Part shown: positions 1 through 5,740 of the stretch, in pieces | Layout of the letters: every line of letters starts with the position of its first letter | Position numbering within the stretch: the first letter of the stretch is position 1 | Source: Methanobacteriaceae archaeon | GTDB lineage: Archaea > Methanobacteriota > Methanobacteria > Methanobacteriales > Methanobacteriaceae | Reading direction: 5' to 3' | Length of the DNA: 5,740 nt | NCBI GenBank assembly: GCA_011620845.1 | Contig: WOYJ01000147.1 | Span: forward strand, 1-5,740 | Notes under the pieces: model-generated | Database searches by the model: none | Told to the model about the DNA's origin: nothing | The model's input: only the letters and a program-made list of their open reading frames with translations | Translations under genes and position numbers: made by a program

Positions 1-264
1 CTTATTTCTTTTTATTTTATTGAAATCTGATTTAAATTATCCAACAACTAGAAAATCTAATAATTTTGTCTCTGTTTTTTTGAAATGAATTTGTAAATTT
101 CTCTAAAATAAAATCATAAAATTTATAATATCCTAAATAGAAAGATTTTTTATAGAAAACTTTTATTTCCAGATGCTTTTTTAGAAAAAATACCGGTTTT
201 TAAGGGGTATTCAAATAAAGGCATGGTAATTGAAGGATCATACCAGGATTTAAGGAGGGCTAAT
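1..264 (+). promoter_or_regulatory. AT-rich leader/promoter region of the GAPDH gene
   Basis: This stretch has no convincing gene and is extremely A+T rich, in contrast with the coding DNA after it. Two TATA-like boxes can be seen, TTTATAATA at 122-130 and TTTTTATAGA around 147-156. Either would place transcription start 85-115 bases before the GAPDH start codon, so the mRNA probably has a long leader. A short inverted repeat (AATACC at 189-194 with GGTATT at 206-211) would fold in that leader. The exact promoter is inference; only the base composition and the motifs are seen. Confidence 0.4.
254..259 (+). promoter_or_regulatory. Ribosome binding site that fixes the GAPDH start
   Basis: GGAGGG lies five bases before the ATG at 265. 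This favours that ATG over an in-frame ATG at 223, which has no comparable site upstream. The 14 extra residues from the upstream ATG would also precede the first beta strand of the nucleotide-binding fold. Confidence 0.8.
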
Positions 265-1284
265 ATGAAATCTGTTGGAATAAATGGATACGGAACCATA
301 GGTAAAAGAGTGGCAGATGCTGTAGACTGCCAGGACGATATGAAAATAGTGGGGGTGACCAAGCGGACCCCTGATTTTGAAGCCAAAATGGCAGTTGACA
401 AGGGCTACGAACTATATATCAGCGCCCCTGAAAGAGAGGGATTGTTTAAAGATGCTGGTATCGAAATATCAGGTACCATAGATGATCTATACGACCAACT
501 GGATATTATAGTGGACTGCACCCCAGGAGGAATCGGCGCTAAAAACAAGGAGAACATATACCAGAAGCAGGGACTCAAAGCCATATTTGAGGGTGGTGAA
601 AAACACGAAGCCATAGGTAAATCTTTCAACTCCTTCAGCAACTTCGAAGATGCCCTGGGAGCAGATTACGTACGTGTTGTTTCCTGTAACACCACCGGAC
701 TCTGCAGAACCTTAAAACCAATAGATAACCTGGCCGGTGTAAAGAAGGTACGAGCAGTTATGGTCCGCCGTGGAGCAGACCCTGGACAGATAAAATCTGG
801 TCCAATAAACGCCATAGTACCTAACCCACCGACAGTACCATCCCACCACGGACCCGACGTCCAGACGGTGATGTATGGACTGGATATCACCACCATGGCC
901 TTACTGGTGCCCACCACCATCATGCACCAGCACAACCTCATGGTAGAGCTCAAAAAAGATGTAAGTGTGGATGATGTCATAGATAAACTGGAAAACACTT
1001 CCCGTGTGCTTCTCTTAGAGGCAGAAAAGGGAATGGATTCCACTGCCTCTGTCATGGAATTCGCCCGTGATCTTGGAAGGCCCAGGGGAGATCTATTTGA
1101 GATAGCAGTGTGGAAGGAATCCCTGAACATCGTGGACCAGGAGCTCTTCTACATGCAGGCCATCCACCAGGAATCAGATGTTGTCCCGGAAAACGTGGAC
1201 GCCATCAGGGCCATGCTGGAGCTGGAATCAGACCCAGCCAAATCCATCGCAAAAACCAATAAGAACATGGGTATTCTTAGTTAA
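265..1284 (+). CDS. gap: Archaeal (type II) glyceraldehyde-3-phosphate dehydrogenase, phosphorylating
   Basis: This cytosolic enzyme interconverts glyceraldehyde 3-phosphate and 1,3-bisphosphoglycerate using NAD(P) (EC 1.2.1.59). In an autotrophic methanogen it would work mainly toward gluconeogenesis. The 339-residue length fits the archaeal family. The N-terminal Rossmann motif is INGYGTIGKRV (residues 6-16). The catalytic cysteine is Cys141 in VVSCNTTGLCR, and the likely catalytic histidine is His221 in TTIMHQHNLM; both lie two positions after the Sulfolobus residues Cys139 and His219 as I recall them. The archaeal signature RRGADPGQIKSGPINAI (residues 168-184) is present. The start is set by GGAGGG at 254-259. 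The gene stands alone: its neighbour begins 117 bases later, after T-runs, and no phosphoglycerate kinase gene is seen. No key residue is missing, and family assignment is very secure. Confidence 0.97.
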   Translation: MKSVGINGYGTIGKRVADAVDCQDDMKIVGVTKRTPDFEAKMAVDKGYELYISAPEREGLFKDAGIEISGTIDDLYDQLDIIVDCTPGGIGAKNKENIYQKQGLKAIFEGGEKHEAIGKSFNSFSNFEDALGADYVRVVSCNTTGLCRTLKPIDNLAGVKKVRAVMVRRGADPGQIKSGPINAIVPNPPTVPSHHGPDVQTVMYGLDITTMALLVPTTIMHQHNLMVELKKDVSVDDVIDKLENTSRVLLLEAEKGMDSTASVMEFARDLGRPRGDLFEIAVWKESLNIVDQELFYMQAIHQESDVVPENVDAIRAMLELESDPAKSIAKTNKNMGILS

Positions 1285-1330
1285 GAGGGATTACTTCATC
1301 CCCTTTTTTAATAATTTTTTATAATTTTTA
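1285..1330 (+). terminator. Terminator after GAPDH
   Basis: A short inverted repeat (GGGAT at 1287-1291, ATCCC at 1298-1302, six-base loop) directly follows the stop codon. It leads into several T-runs (1304-1309, 1315-1320 and 1326-1329). Oligo-T tracts terminate archaeal transcription; the hairpin may be incidental. Confidence 0.6.
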
Positions 1331-1401
1331 ACAGGAAAGAAAATCTTATTCTTTAATTTCTTACAAAAATTTAAATTTCAATTACGTAGAGGCCTATAAA
1401 A

Positions 1402-2040
1402 TTGAAGTACGATCTGCACGTCCATTCAAAATATTCAATCGACGGTTACACGGAACCTGAAGTCATCGTCAAAACTGCTCGTAAGAGAGGACTCTCTGGG
1501 GTGGCAGTAACCGACCATAACACCATACAAGGAGGTTTAAAAGCTAAAGAATATGAAACCGATGATTTAAAGGTCGTTGTTGGCTCGGAAATAGAAACAA
1601 ACCGTGGTGAAGTTATAGGTCTCTTTTTAAGTGAAGAAGTTAAATCAAACACATTCCCTGAGGTGGTTCAGGAGATAAATGACCAGAATGGCCTGGTAAT
1701 CATCCCCCATCCCTTCGATAATATCAGGGGTAATGGTATAAAACCAGCCAGTGCCGATATTCCATTAGTTGATTGTGTTGAAATCTATAACTCTCGCTGC
1801 CTCCTGGAAAGATATAACCGCCAGGCCAGTGAATTTGCCCAGTCAAATAAACTGAAAATATCAGCTGGAAGCGACGCACACTTTGCAAAGGAAATAGGCA
1901 GAGCGGGAATTATTGTAAATTCAGAAATTAACAATCCGGATGAATTGTTAAAGGAAACCCCTATTGTCTTCGGTACAAAAACAGGCATCATCCATCTTGG
2001 TTTAACCAAGATACTCAAAACATGGCGCAAACCTTATTGA
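1402..2040 (+). CDS. PHP-domain metal-dependent phosphoesterase
   Basis: This is a 212-residue protein of the PHP (polymerase and histidinol phosphatase) superfamily, which hydrolyses phosphoesters at a multi-metal centre. The expected metal ligands are visible: DLHVH (His6, His8), Asp14, TDH (Asp38, His39), Glu63 in GSEIE, His103 in IPHPFD, Glu127 and Asn130 in EIYNSR, and GSDAH (Asp158, His160). It is therefore probably active. The part after residue 160 resembles the short C-terminal extension found in small stand-alone PHP proteins. The start is TTG and is essentially forced: an in-frame TAG sits at 1387-1389, and the HxH motif begins at residue 6. AGAGG at 1388-1392 is a modest ribosome binding site nine bases upstream. 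The substrate cannot be read from sequence; a nucleotide phosphate, a histidinol-phosphatase-like role or a nuclease role are all possible. The SepCysS gene follows after 60 bases and may share a transcript. Confidence 0.88.
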   Translation: MKYDLHVHSKYSIDGYTEPEVIVKTARKRGLSGVAVTDHNTIQGGLKAKEYETDDLKVVVGSEIETNRGEVIGLFLSEEVKSNTFPEVVQEINDQNGLVIIPHPFDNIRGNGIKPASADIPLVDCVEIYNSRCLLERYNRQASEFAQSNKLKISAGSDAHFAKEIGRAGIIVNSEINNPDELLKETPIVFGTKTGIIHLGLTKILKTWRKPY

Positions 2041-2091
2041 ATCAATTAATATAACTAATGATAAATGGATAAAAATAAATAAATAATATCA

Positions 2092-2096
2092 GTGAT
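2092..2096 (+). promoter_or_regulatory. GTGAT ribosome binding site deciding the SepCysS start
   Basis: GTGAT is complementary to the AUCAC at the 3' end of archaeal 16S rRNA and lies four bases before the ATG at 2101. A gene finder could instead call the GTG at 2092 (three extra residues), but nothing like a ribosome binding site precedes that GTG. I therefore read it as part of the binding site. Confidence 0.5.
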
Positions 2097-2100
2097 AGGG

Positions 2101-3237
2101 ATGGAATGTCAAGATTACGGACTCAACAGGAACATTGAAAGGGACAACTTAAACCTCAACCCCCTCCAGAGGGGTGGTGTGCTTACAAAAGAAGCCAGGA
2201 AGGCTCTTTATGAATTTAGTGATGGATACAGTGTCTGTGATTACTGTGCCGGTAGACTGGATGAGATATCAAGGCCGGCCATACACCATTTTCTGGATGA
2301 CCTGGCAGAATTTATAGGCGCTGACCAGGCCCGTACCGTCCACGGGGCCAGGGAAGGTAAATTTGCCGTGATGCACGCCATCTGCAAACCAGGGGATACC
2401 ATCGTAGTCGATGGTAACGCCCATTACACCACCCACCTGGCTGCCGAGCGAAACCAGCTGAACATGGTGGAGGTGCCCAGTAAAGATTACCCAGAGTACC
2501 GTATCACCCCGGAAAGATACCAAGAAGTATTGGACTACCAGGAAGACTACGGTGAAGATGTGAGTCTGGTTTTACTCACCCATGTAGATGGAAACTATGG
2601 TAACCTCACCGATGCAAGAGCCATAGGTAAGATAGCCCATGACCATGGTGTTCCATTACTTTTAAACTGCGCTTACTCCATGGGACGTTTGCCGGTAGAT
2701 GCCCGAGCCTTCAATGCTGATTTTGTGGTGGGAAGTGGCCATAAAAGCATGGCTGCATCAGGCCCCATAGGCGTGCTGGGTTTAAAGGATGAATGGACAG
2801 ATACCGTCCTTAAACTCTCCAGAAGACATGCCGTTAAGGAGATAGAAATGCTGGGATGCACCAGCCGGGGAGCCCCCGTGGCCACCCTCATGGCCTCTCT
2901 ACCTTATGTTATAGAGAGGGTTGGAAGATGGGACGAAGAAGTCCAGAAGACCAGAGATTTCGTGGATAAAATGGAGAAAATTGGCGGTATAAAACAGATC
3001 GGTGTGAAACCAAAGGAACATGACTTGGTACAGTTTGAAACCCCCGTCTTCAATGAGATAGCAGAGAAACACCCGCGTCGTGGTTTTTTCCTCTATGAAG
3101 AATTAAAAAAGCGAAAGATAGTAGGGATCAAAAGGGGACAGACTAAATGGTTCAAATGCAGCACCTACGGCTTCACCCAGGAACAGACAGATTACATAGC
3201 CCGCTCTTTTGCTGAGATAGTGGAACGATACAAATAA
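2101..3237 (+). CDS. pscS: O-phospho-L-seryl-tRNA:Cys-tRNA synthase (SepCysS)
   Basis: This PLP enzyme converts phosphoseryl-tRNA(Cys), made by SepRS, into Cys-tRNA(Cys) with a sulfur donor. It is the second step of the tRNA-dependent cysteine route in methanogens (EC 2.5.1.73). The 378-residue protein has a type I PLP fold. Lys215 in GSGHKSM should form the Schiff base. HGAREGKFAV (81-90) would bind the cofactor phosphate region, and LLTHVDGNYGNLTD (158-171) and LLLNCAYSMG (186-195) are core motifs. Three family cysteines are visible, Cys46 and Cys49 in SVCDYCAG and Cys253 in LGCTSRG. They correspond in spacing to Cys64, Cys67 and Cys272 of the Methanocaldococcus enzyme, which carry persulfide or an Fe-S cluster. 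I chose the ATG at 2101; a GTG at 2092 is the alternative. SepRS and SepCysE genes are not in the window. A weak TATA-like TTAATATAAC near 2047 could give the gene its own promoter. Confidence 0.95.
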   Translation: MECQDYGLNRNIERDNLNLNPLQRGGVLTKEARKALYEFSDGYSVCDYCAGRLDEISRPAIHHFLDDLAEFIGADQARTVHGAREGKFAVMHAICKPGDTIVVDGNAHYTTHLAAERNQLNMVEVPSKDYPEYRITPERYQEVLDYQEDYGEDVSLVLLTHVDGNYGNLTDARAIGKIAHDHGVPLLLNCAYSMGRLPVDARAFNADFVVGSGHKSMAASGPIGVLGLKDEWTDTVLKLSRRHAVKEIEMLGCTSRGAPVATLMASLPYVIERVGRWDEEVQKTRDFVDKMEKIGGIKQIGVKPKEHDLVQFETPVFNEIAEKHPRRGFFLYEELKKRKIVGIKRGQTKWFKCSTYGFTQEQTDYIARSFAEIVERYK

Positions 3238-3240
3238 ACC

Positions 3241-3280
3241 CACTTTTTTTTAAAAAAATTTGAAAAAAATTTTTATTTAA
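3241..3280 (+). terminator. T-rich terminator after SepCysS
   Basis: Directly after the stop codon there is a T8-A7 block (3244-3258), followed by further A and T runs to about 3280. This is typical of archaeal oligo-T termination. Being A/T symmetric, it could also stop transcripts arriving on the opposite strand from the convergent gene. Confidence 0.6.
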
Positions 3281-3364
3281 CTTTTATAACCGGTACCCTC
3301 TTCTATTTAATTTTTATAACCGATATTCACTTCTATCAACTTTTATAACCGGTATCCTTACTTC
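3274..3364. repeat. Three tandem ~30-bp direct repeats at the 3' end of the GyrI-like gene
   Basis: Three head-to-tail copies occupy 3274-3303, 3304-3333 and 3334-3364. All share the core TTTTATAACCG and end in CTTC. The first two are 30 bp with five differences; the third has 31 bp with small indels. Core-to-core distances are 30 and 29 bp. On the minus strand each copy, read in its matching frame, encodes something like EVRxPVIKV-K followed by a stop. The third copy contains the last conserved codons of the GyrI-like gene, and its actual stop (3314-3316) falls in the second copy. A duplication of the gene's end is the simplest reading. Confidence 0.8.
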
Positions 3365-3799
3365 AGTGAGCAATTCCTCTTCAGGGGTTGTCATAGGATC
3401 ATTCAAGTAGACTTCACTGAGTGGTCCTACAATGTCATAGTTATTTTCCACTGCATAATCAATCACTGCGTGTATGACTGGTCCTACTTCGGTATAAGGT
3501 CCCTTGTGTATGGCGGCCAGTACGGAGTGTTCAGGTATCTCTTTAATTCCGATCTTTCCTTCCTGCATAGCGGTTATCTTGCCTTCAAATCCGAAGCCAA
3601 CCTCGTATTGCAGTTTATCTTCACTCACCTGTTCTGGAGAGTTGAAGTAAGTCCCGTAGACCAGTCCTGTCATCTTGAATCCTTTATCAGCCAGCCACTG
3701 AGCTACTTCTCCCATTAACTCTGGTATTTTAGAATAACTACCCATATATGGAATGTAAGCGACTCTTTCTTCTGGTATCCTTTTTTCGGTAATCTCCAT
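3314..3799 (-). CDS. Stand-alone GyrI-like (SHS2) small-molecule-binding protein
   Basis: This is a 161-residue soluble protein of the GyrI-like/AraC effector-binding family. Two pseudo-symmetric halves can be seen. Residues 13-72 run from VAYIPYMGSYSKI through GTYFNSP to YEVGFGF, and residues 93-151 run from VLAAIHKGPYTEV through SEVYLNDP to TEVRIPV. That is the double SHS2 arrangement of the fold, which makes a cleft for small hydrophobic or cationic ligands. No DNA-binding domain is attached, so it is not itself a regulator of the BmrR/Rob type; ligand and partner are unknown. The ATG at 3799 has GAGGGAG (3808-3814) eight bases upstream. The family core normally ends near the RIPV segment. 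Here ten more residues (IKVDRSEYRL) are read into a tandem repeat, so the tail is probably recent. It is divergent from the 257-residue gene and convergent with SepCysS. Confidence 0.85.
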   Translation of the reverse strand: MEITEKRIPEERVAYIPYMGSYSKIPELMGEVAQWLADKGFKMTGLVYGTYFNSPEQVSEDKLQYEVGFGFEGKITAMQEGKIGIKEIPEHSVLAAIHKGPYTEVGPVIHAVIDYAVENNYDIVGPLSEVYLNDPMTTPEEELLTEVRIPVIKVDRSEYRL

Positions 3800-3886
3800 T
3801 TGAATTTCTCCCTCAATTTTTAGTATAACTTTTATCTTCTAAATGGTAATATTTTATCATATCTATAAAAACATGGGAGGATACTA
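3800..3886. promoter_or_regulatory. Divergent promoter region, GyrI-like gene and 257-residue gene
   Basis: An 87-bp AT-rich spacer holds both start signals. For the rightward gene, GGGAGG (3875-3880) lies six bases before its ATG, and TTTTATCATA (3852-3861) is a possible TATA box. For the leftward gene, GAGGGAG (3808-3814) is the ribosome binding site, and TTTTTATAGAT read on the minus strand around 3860-3870 is a possible TATA box. With so little room the two promoters must overlap or abut. Confidence 0.5.
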
Positions 3887-4660
3887 ATGAAACAATTCTT
3901 AATCACCCCCGCCGCAGGCAAAAGGTTAATTGGCAGGGCCTTATCCTCAAGTGAAGTTATTAAAGAGGCCATTCAAAAGAGGACACTTGTTATCGTGGCG
4001 GGTACCACCAATGGATACGTGGCAGAGGAGATCCTGTCATCCATCAACCAGGGAGAAGGGTTTTCCAGGGAAAAATTTTTCCGTGGTGTGGTGCTCCCTT
4101 CCGGACAGCCCATAACCGAAACCGGGCGGCTATCTGATGAAACCCAATTTCCCGGTGATGTGGTAATTGTTAATGGTGTTTGGAAGAAGGGACTCACCAT
4201 TTTCGATGTGGTAGACAATCTAAATGAGGGAGATATAGTTTTAAAGGGTGCCAATGCCTTGGATGTTTCACGTGGCCAGGCGGGAGTTCTTATCGGTGAT
4301 CCTTATGGAGGCACCATTGGGGCGGCCATGCAGGCAGTGGTGGGTCGGCGTGTCAGGCTAATCCATCCTGTTGGTCTGGAAAAACGTGTAACTGGTGATC
4401 TAAAGGATCTGGCACGATTACTTAATGCTCCTCGAGCTCAGGGTCCGCGGCTCTTACCCACCGCCGGGGAAGTGTTCACTGAGATAGACGCCATTTCCAC
4501 CCTAACCGGTGCCGAAGCCCATTTAATCGCTGGCGGGGGTGTAAGCGGAGGGGAAAGTTCTCTGCGACTGGCAGTCACTGGTGACGAAGGACAGATTAAA
4601 GCCGCCAGCACGTTGCTTGATGAAGTAAGTTTAGAACCACCATTCAAACTTAATTTTTAA
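3887..4660 (+). CDS. Uncharacterised 257-residue protein, possible NagB/RpiA/CoA-transferase-like fold
   Basis: I do not recognise a named family. The protein is soluble, without signal peptide or membrane segments, and is glycine-rich in its conserved-looking stretches. These are TLVIVAGTTNGYVAEEIL (33-50), GDIVLKGANALD (115-126), GDPYGGTIGAA (137-147), RLIHPVGLEKRV (157-168) and HLIAGGGVSGGESS (212-225). The AGTTNG loop after a hydrophobic strand, followed by a KGANALD stretch, recalls the AGTT/GST and DGAD-type motifs of ribose-5-phosphate isomerase and related folds that bind sugar phosphates. This similarity is inference from reading alone. The ATG has a strong GGGAGG six bases upstream. 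G+C is higher than in the flanking spacers and codon use resembles the other genes, so it is a genuine, probably native gene. Its divergent neighbour is the GyrI-like protein, and it ends four bases before the DUF998 gene coming from the other side. Confidence 0.8.
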   Translation: MKQFLITPAAGKRLIGRALSSSEVIKEAIQKRTLVIVAGTTNGYVAEEILSSINQGEGFSREKFFRGVVLPSGQPITETGRLSDETQFPGDVVIVNGVWKKGLTIFDVVDNLNEGDIVLKGANALDVSRGQAGVLIGDPYGGTIGAAMQAVVGRRVRLIHPVGLEKRVTGDLKDLARLLNAPRAQGPRLLPTAGEVFTEIDAISTLTGAEAHLIAGGGVSGGESSLRLAVTGDEGQIKAASTLLDEVSLEPPFKLNF

Positions 4661-4664
4661 TTAA

Positions 4665-5268
4665 TTAGCTCTTGTTAGTACTTAAATCAGTTAGGTATCC
4701 ACCAAATCCAATCATGAATAGTATGATAGGATAGGCCACCCATCTTTCCACTCCTCCTGCTCCCAACATGGCCATGAAAATCTGGTTTGTAAATAGGAAG
4801 AACAGGGAGATAATACCCAATAGAAGGGTCAAAAATTTGAATGGAGTGTCAATCAATCGGTAAGAATATACTGCAGTTAATCCTCCACTGGTAAACGTTA
4901 AAAGAGCAGATATAGGGGTGTTGTTGAGTTATATTTCCCGGGAATACCCCTACACCTAAAGTTCCCAACCCCAATAATCCGAAGAGCACCGCCGCCACTC
5001 TGTCACCTGAAAACCCAAATAGGAAATAAGTCCCCAGAAGTATCAATATTCCAGTTATAATCATGCTCAGGTTAAATATGGTTGTCGATGGTTGAGTAAT
5101 TATGCTGTTTGGTGGCATAGTAGACCCTAAATCGCTGATCATGCTGTTATGAGTTGTGTAAGCTGGTTGATCTGGATAGTAAGCCTCTGCGGTTATGATT
5201 CCCATCAATATTACCATTCCTGCCAGGAAAAATAGAATCCCTGCAATGGTTGTGTATTTTTCTTTCAC
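4665..5268 (-). pseudogene. DUF998-type multi-pass membrane protein, frameshifted
   Basis: Two reading frames together make one DUF998-like protein of about 200 residues with roughly six membrane spans. The upstream frame gives the first spans and family motifs NSMISDLGS, TIFNLSMIITG and GVGVFPGN, then QQHP. The correct continuation (SALLTFTSGGLTAVYSYRLIDTP, spans 4-6, and the C-terminal signature GAGGVERWVAYPIILF) lies in the +1 frame. Dropping one C from the C4 run at 4915-4918 (GGGG on the plus strand) restores one frame. Unshifted, the reading frame stops at 4849-4851 after a nonsense tail. I place the start at GTG 5268, seven bases after GGAGAT; an ATG at 5328 would add 20 lysine-rich residues and lacks a ribosome binding site. 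Function of the family is unknown. A sequencing error, a real mutation, or recoding are all possible. Confidence 0.82.
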
Positions 5269-5275
5269 GAATATA

Positions 5276-5281
5276 ATCTCC
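5276..5281 (-). promoter_or_regulatory. Ribosome binding site that sets the DUF998 start
   Basis: GGAGAT on the minus strand lies seven bases before GTG 5268. This supports that GTG over the ATG at 5328, and makes the first membrane span begin about eight residues from the N-terminus. Confidence 0.7.
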
Positions 5282-5370
5282 TTTTTTAACAAAGATCTAT
5301 TTTTTACCATTTTTTTAAGTTCATGCATTCTAGAAATAAATTTAATTCATCCCGTATGTATAATATAAAA

Positions 5371-5376
5371 GAGGTG
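5371..5376 (+). promoter_or_regulatory. Ribosome binding site for the TTG-started ATP-cone gene
   Basis: GAGGTG, closely matching the archaeal consensus GGAGGTGA, is five bases before TTG 5382. An in-frame TAA at 5361-5363 rules out any earlier start. Confidence 0.8.
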
Positions 5377-5381
5377 GTAAT

Positions 5382-5660
5382 TTGACTAAAGTACTAAAAA
5401 GAAAAGGTTCGGTAGAGCCCTATAAACCAGATAAAATTAAAGGTTCCCTCCAGAAAGCCGCTGTAGATGCAGGTTACAGTGTAGAGGAGAAACAAGACAT
5501 AATCAATGAAGTATTCGCTAATATCAATAAGAAACTGGATAAAGGCGGTAAGATAAAAAGCGACACCATCAGGGCATGCCTTTTAACCGAACTGGATAAA
5601 TGCGAACCCTACATGGCCAAATCCTGGCGGAATTTTGATAAAAAATACAAGCCTCCTTAA
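5382..5660 (+). CDS. Stand-alone ATP-cone domain protein
   Basis: This 92-residue protein is almost entirely one ATP-cone domain, the nucleotide-sensing module found at the N-terminus of ribonucleotide reductases and in the NrdR repressor. The typical N-terminal pattern is visible as VLKRKGSVEPY (4-14), then DKIKGSLQKA (17-26), followed by a helical stretch with a basic, charged middle (INKKLDKGGKIKSD) and a C-terminal half from DTIRACLLTELDK to the end. The zinc ribbon of NrdR and any catalytic domain are absent, and the only cysteines are Cys66 and Cys74. It may therefore bind ATP/dATP and act on a partner in trans; that role is inference. The TTG start is forced by a stop codon at 5361-5363 and backed by a strong GAGGTG. 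It is divergent from the DUF998 gene. No reductase gene is in the window. Confidence 0.87.
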   Translation: MTKVLKRKGSVEPYKPDKIKGSLQKAAVDAGYSVEEKQDIINEVFANINKKLDKGGKIKSDTIRACLLTELDKCEPYMAKSWRNFDKKYKPP

Positions 5661-5684
5661 AATTTAACGCTCATCTCCCGAATA

Positions 5685-5740
5685 GTGTGCAAAGATTTAT
5701 GTAGTTGATTGTGCATATTTATTATGTATGACAGGTCGAA
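5685..5740 (+). promoter_or_regulatory. Likely promoter of a gene at the window edge
   Basis: GCAAAGATTTATGTA (5689-5703) looks like an archaeal BRE plus TATA box. Transcription would start near 5724, about where ATG codons occur at 5724 and 5728, both open to the end of the window. The product may thus be a leaderless mRNA or a gene beginning just outside. TGTGCA occurs on both sides of the TATA box (5686-5691 and 5710-5715), a possible operator pair. The gene itself cannot be identified from the few bases present. Confidence 0.45.

Larger units (their letters stand above)
5269..5381. promoter_or_regulatory. Divergent promoter region, DUF998 gene and ATP-cone gene
   Basis: This AT-rich spacer contains AAATAAATTTAATT around 5335-5347, which could act as a TATA box in either direction, and TATAATATAAAA at 5359-5370. 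The second is too near the ATP-cone start to drive it, but read leftward (TTTTATATTATA) it could drive the DUF998 gene. Assignments are inference from motif and spacing. Confidence 0.4.

Overview
This window looks like a chromosomal segment of a methanogenic archaeon, most likely Methanobacteriales (Methanobacterium-like). The strongest evidence is a Sep-tRNA:Cys-tRNA synthase, which belongs to the tRNA-dependent cysteine pathway typical of methanogens and relatives, and an archaeal (type II) phosphorylating glyceraldehyde-3-phosphate dehydrogenase. Strong GGAGG/GGTG-type ribosome binding sites, very AT-rich spacers with TATA-like boxes, and oligo-T tracts after genes also fit. No tRNA, rRNA, CRISPR array, insertion sequence or phage gene was recognised.

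Layout. Bases 1-264 are AT-rich non-coding DNA that leads into the GAPDH gene (265-1284, +). A small hairpin and T-runs follow. A PHP-domain metallophosphoesterase (1402-2040, +) starts with a forced TTG codon. Sixty bases later comes the SepCysS gene (2101-3237, +). It converges with a stand-alone GyrI-like/SHS2 effector-binding protein (3314-3799, -), and the 3' end of that gene lies in three tandem ~30-bp repeats. A divergent 87-bp spacer separates it from an uncharacterised conserved-looking 257-residue protein (3887-4660, +). That gene converges, with only 4 bases between stop codons, on a DUF998-type membrane protein gene (4665-5268, -) broken by a one-base frameshift at a C4 run. The last spacer is divergent and leads to a stand-alone ATP-cone protein (5382-5660, +). 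The window closes with a likely promoter for a gene beginning at or just beyond the edge.

How the genes relate. There is no single obvious pathway. GAPDH serves gluconeogenesis/glycolysis and SepCysS makes Cys-tRNA(Cys). The PHP, GyrI-like, 257-residue, DUF998 and ATP-cone genes are accessory or poorly characterised. Most genes appear to be single transcription units in alternating orientation. Only the PHP and SepCysS genes could plausibly be co-transcribed.

I do not see a clear new multi-gene system. The most unusual points are: the tandem repetition of the GyrI-like protein's C-terminal codons, with the present stop falling inside the second copy; the frameshifted DUF998 gene; a bare ATP-cone with no enzyme or DNA-binding domain attached; and the 257-residue protein I cannot assign.
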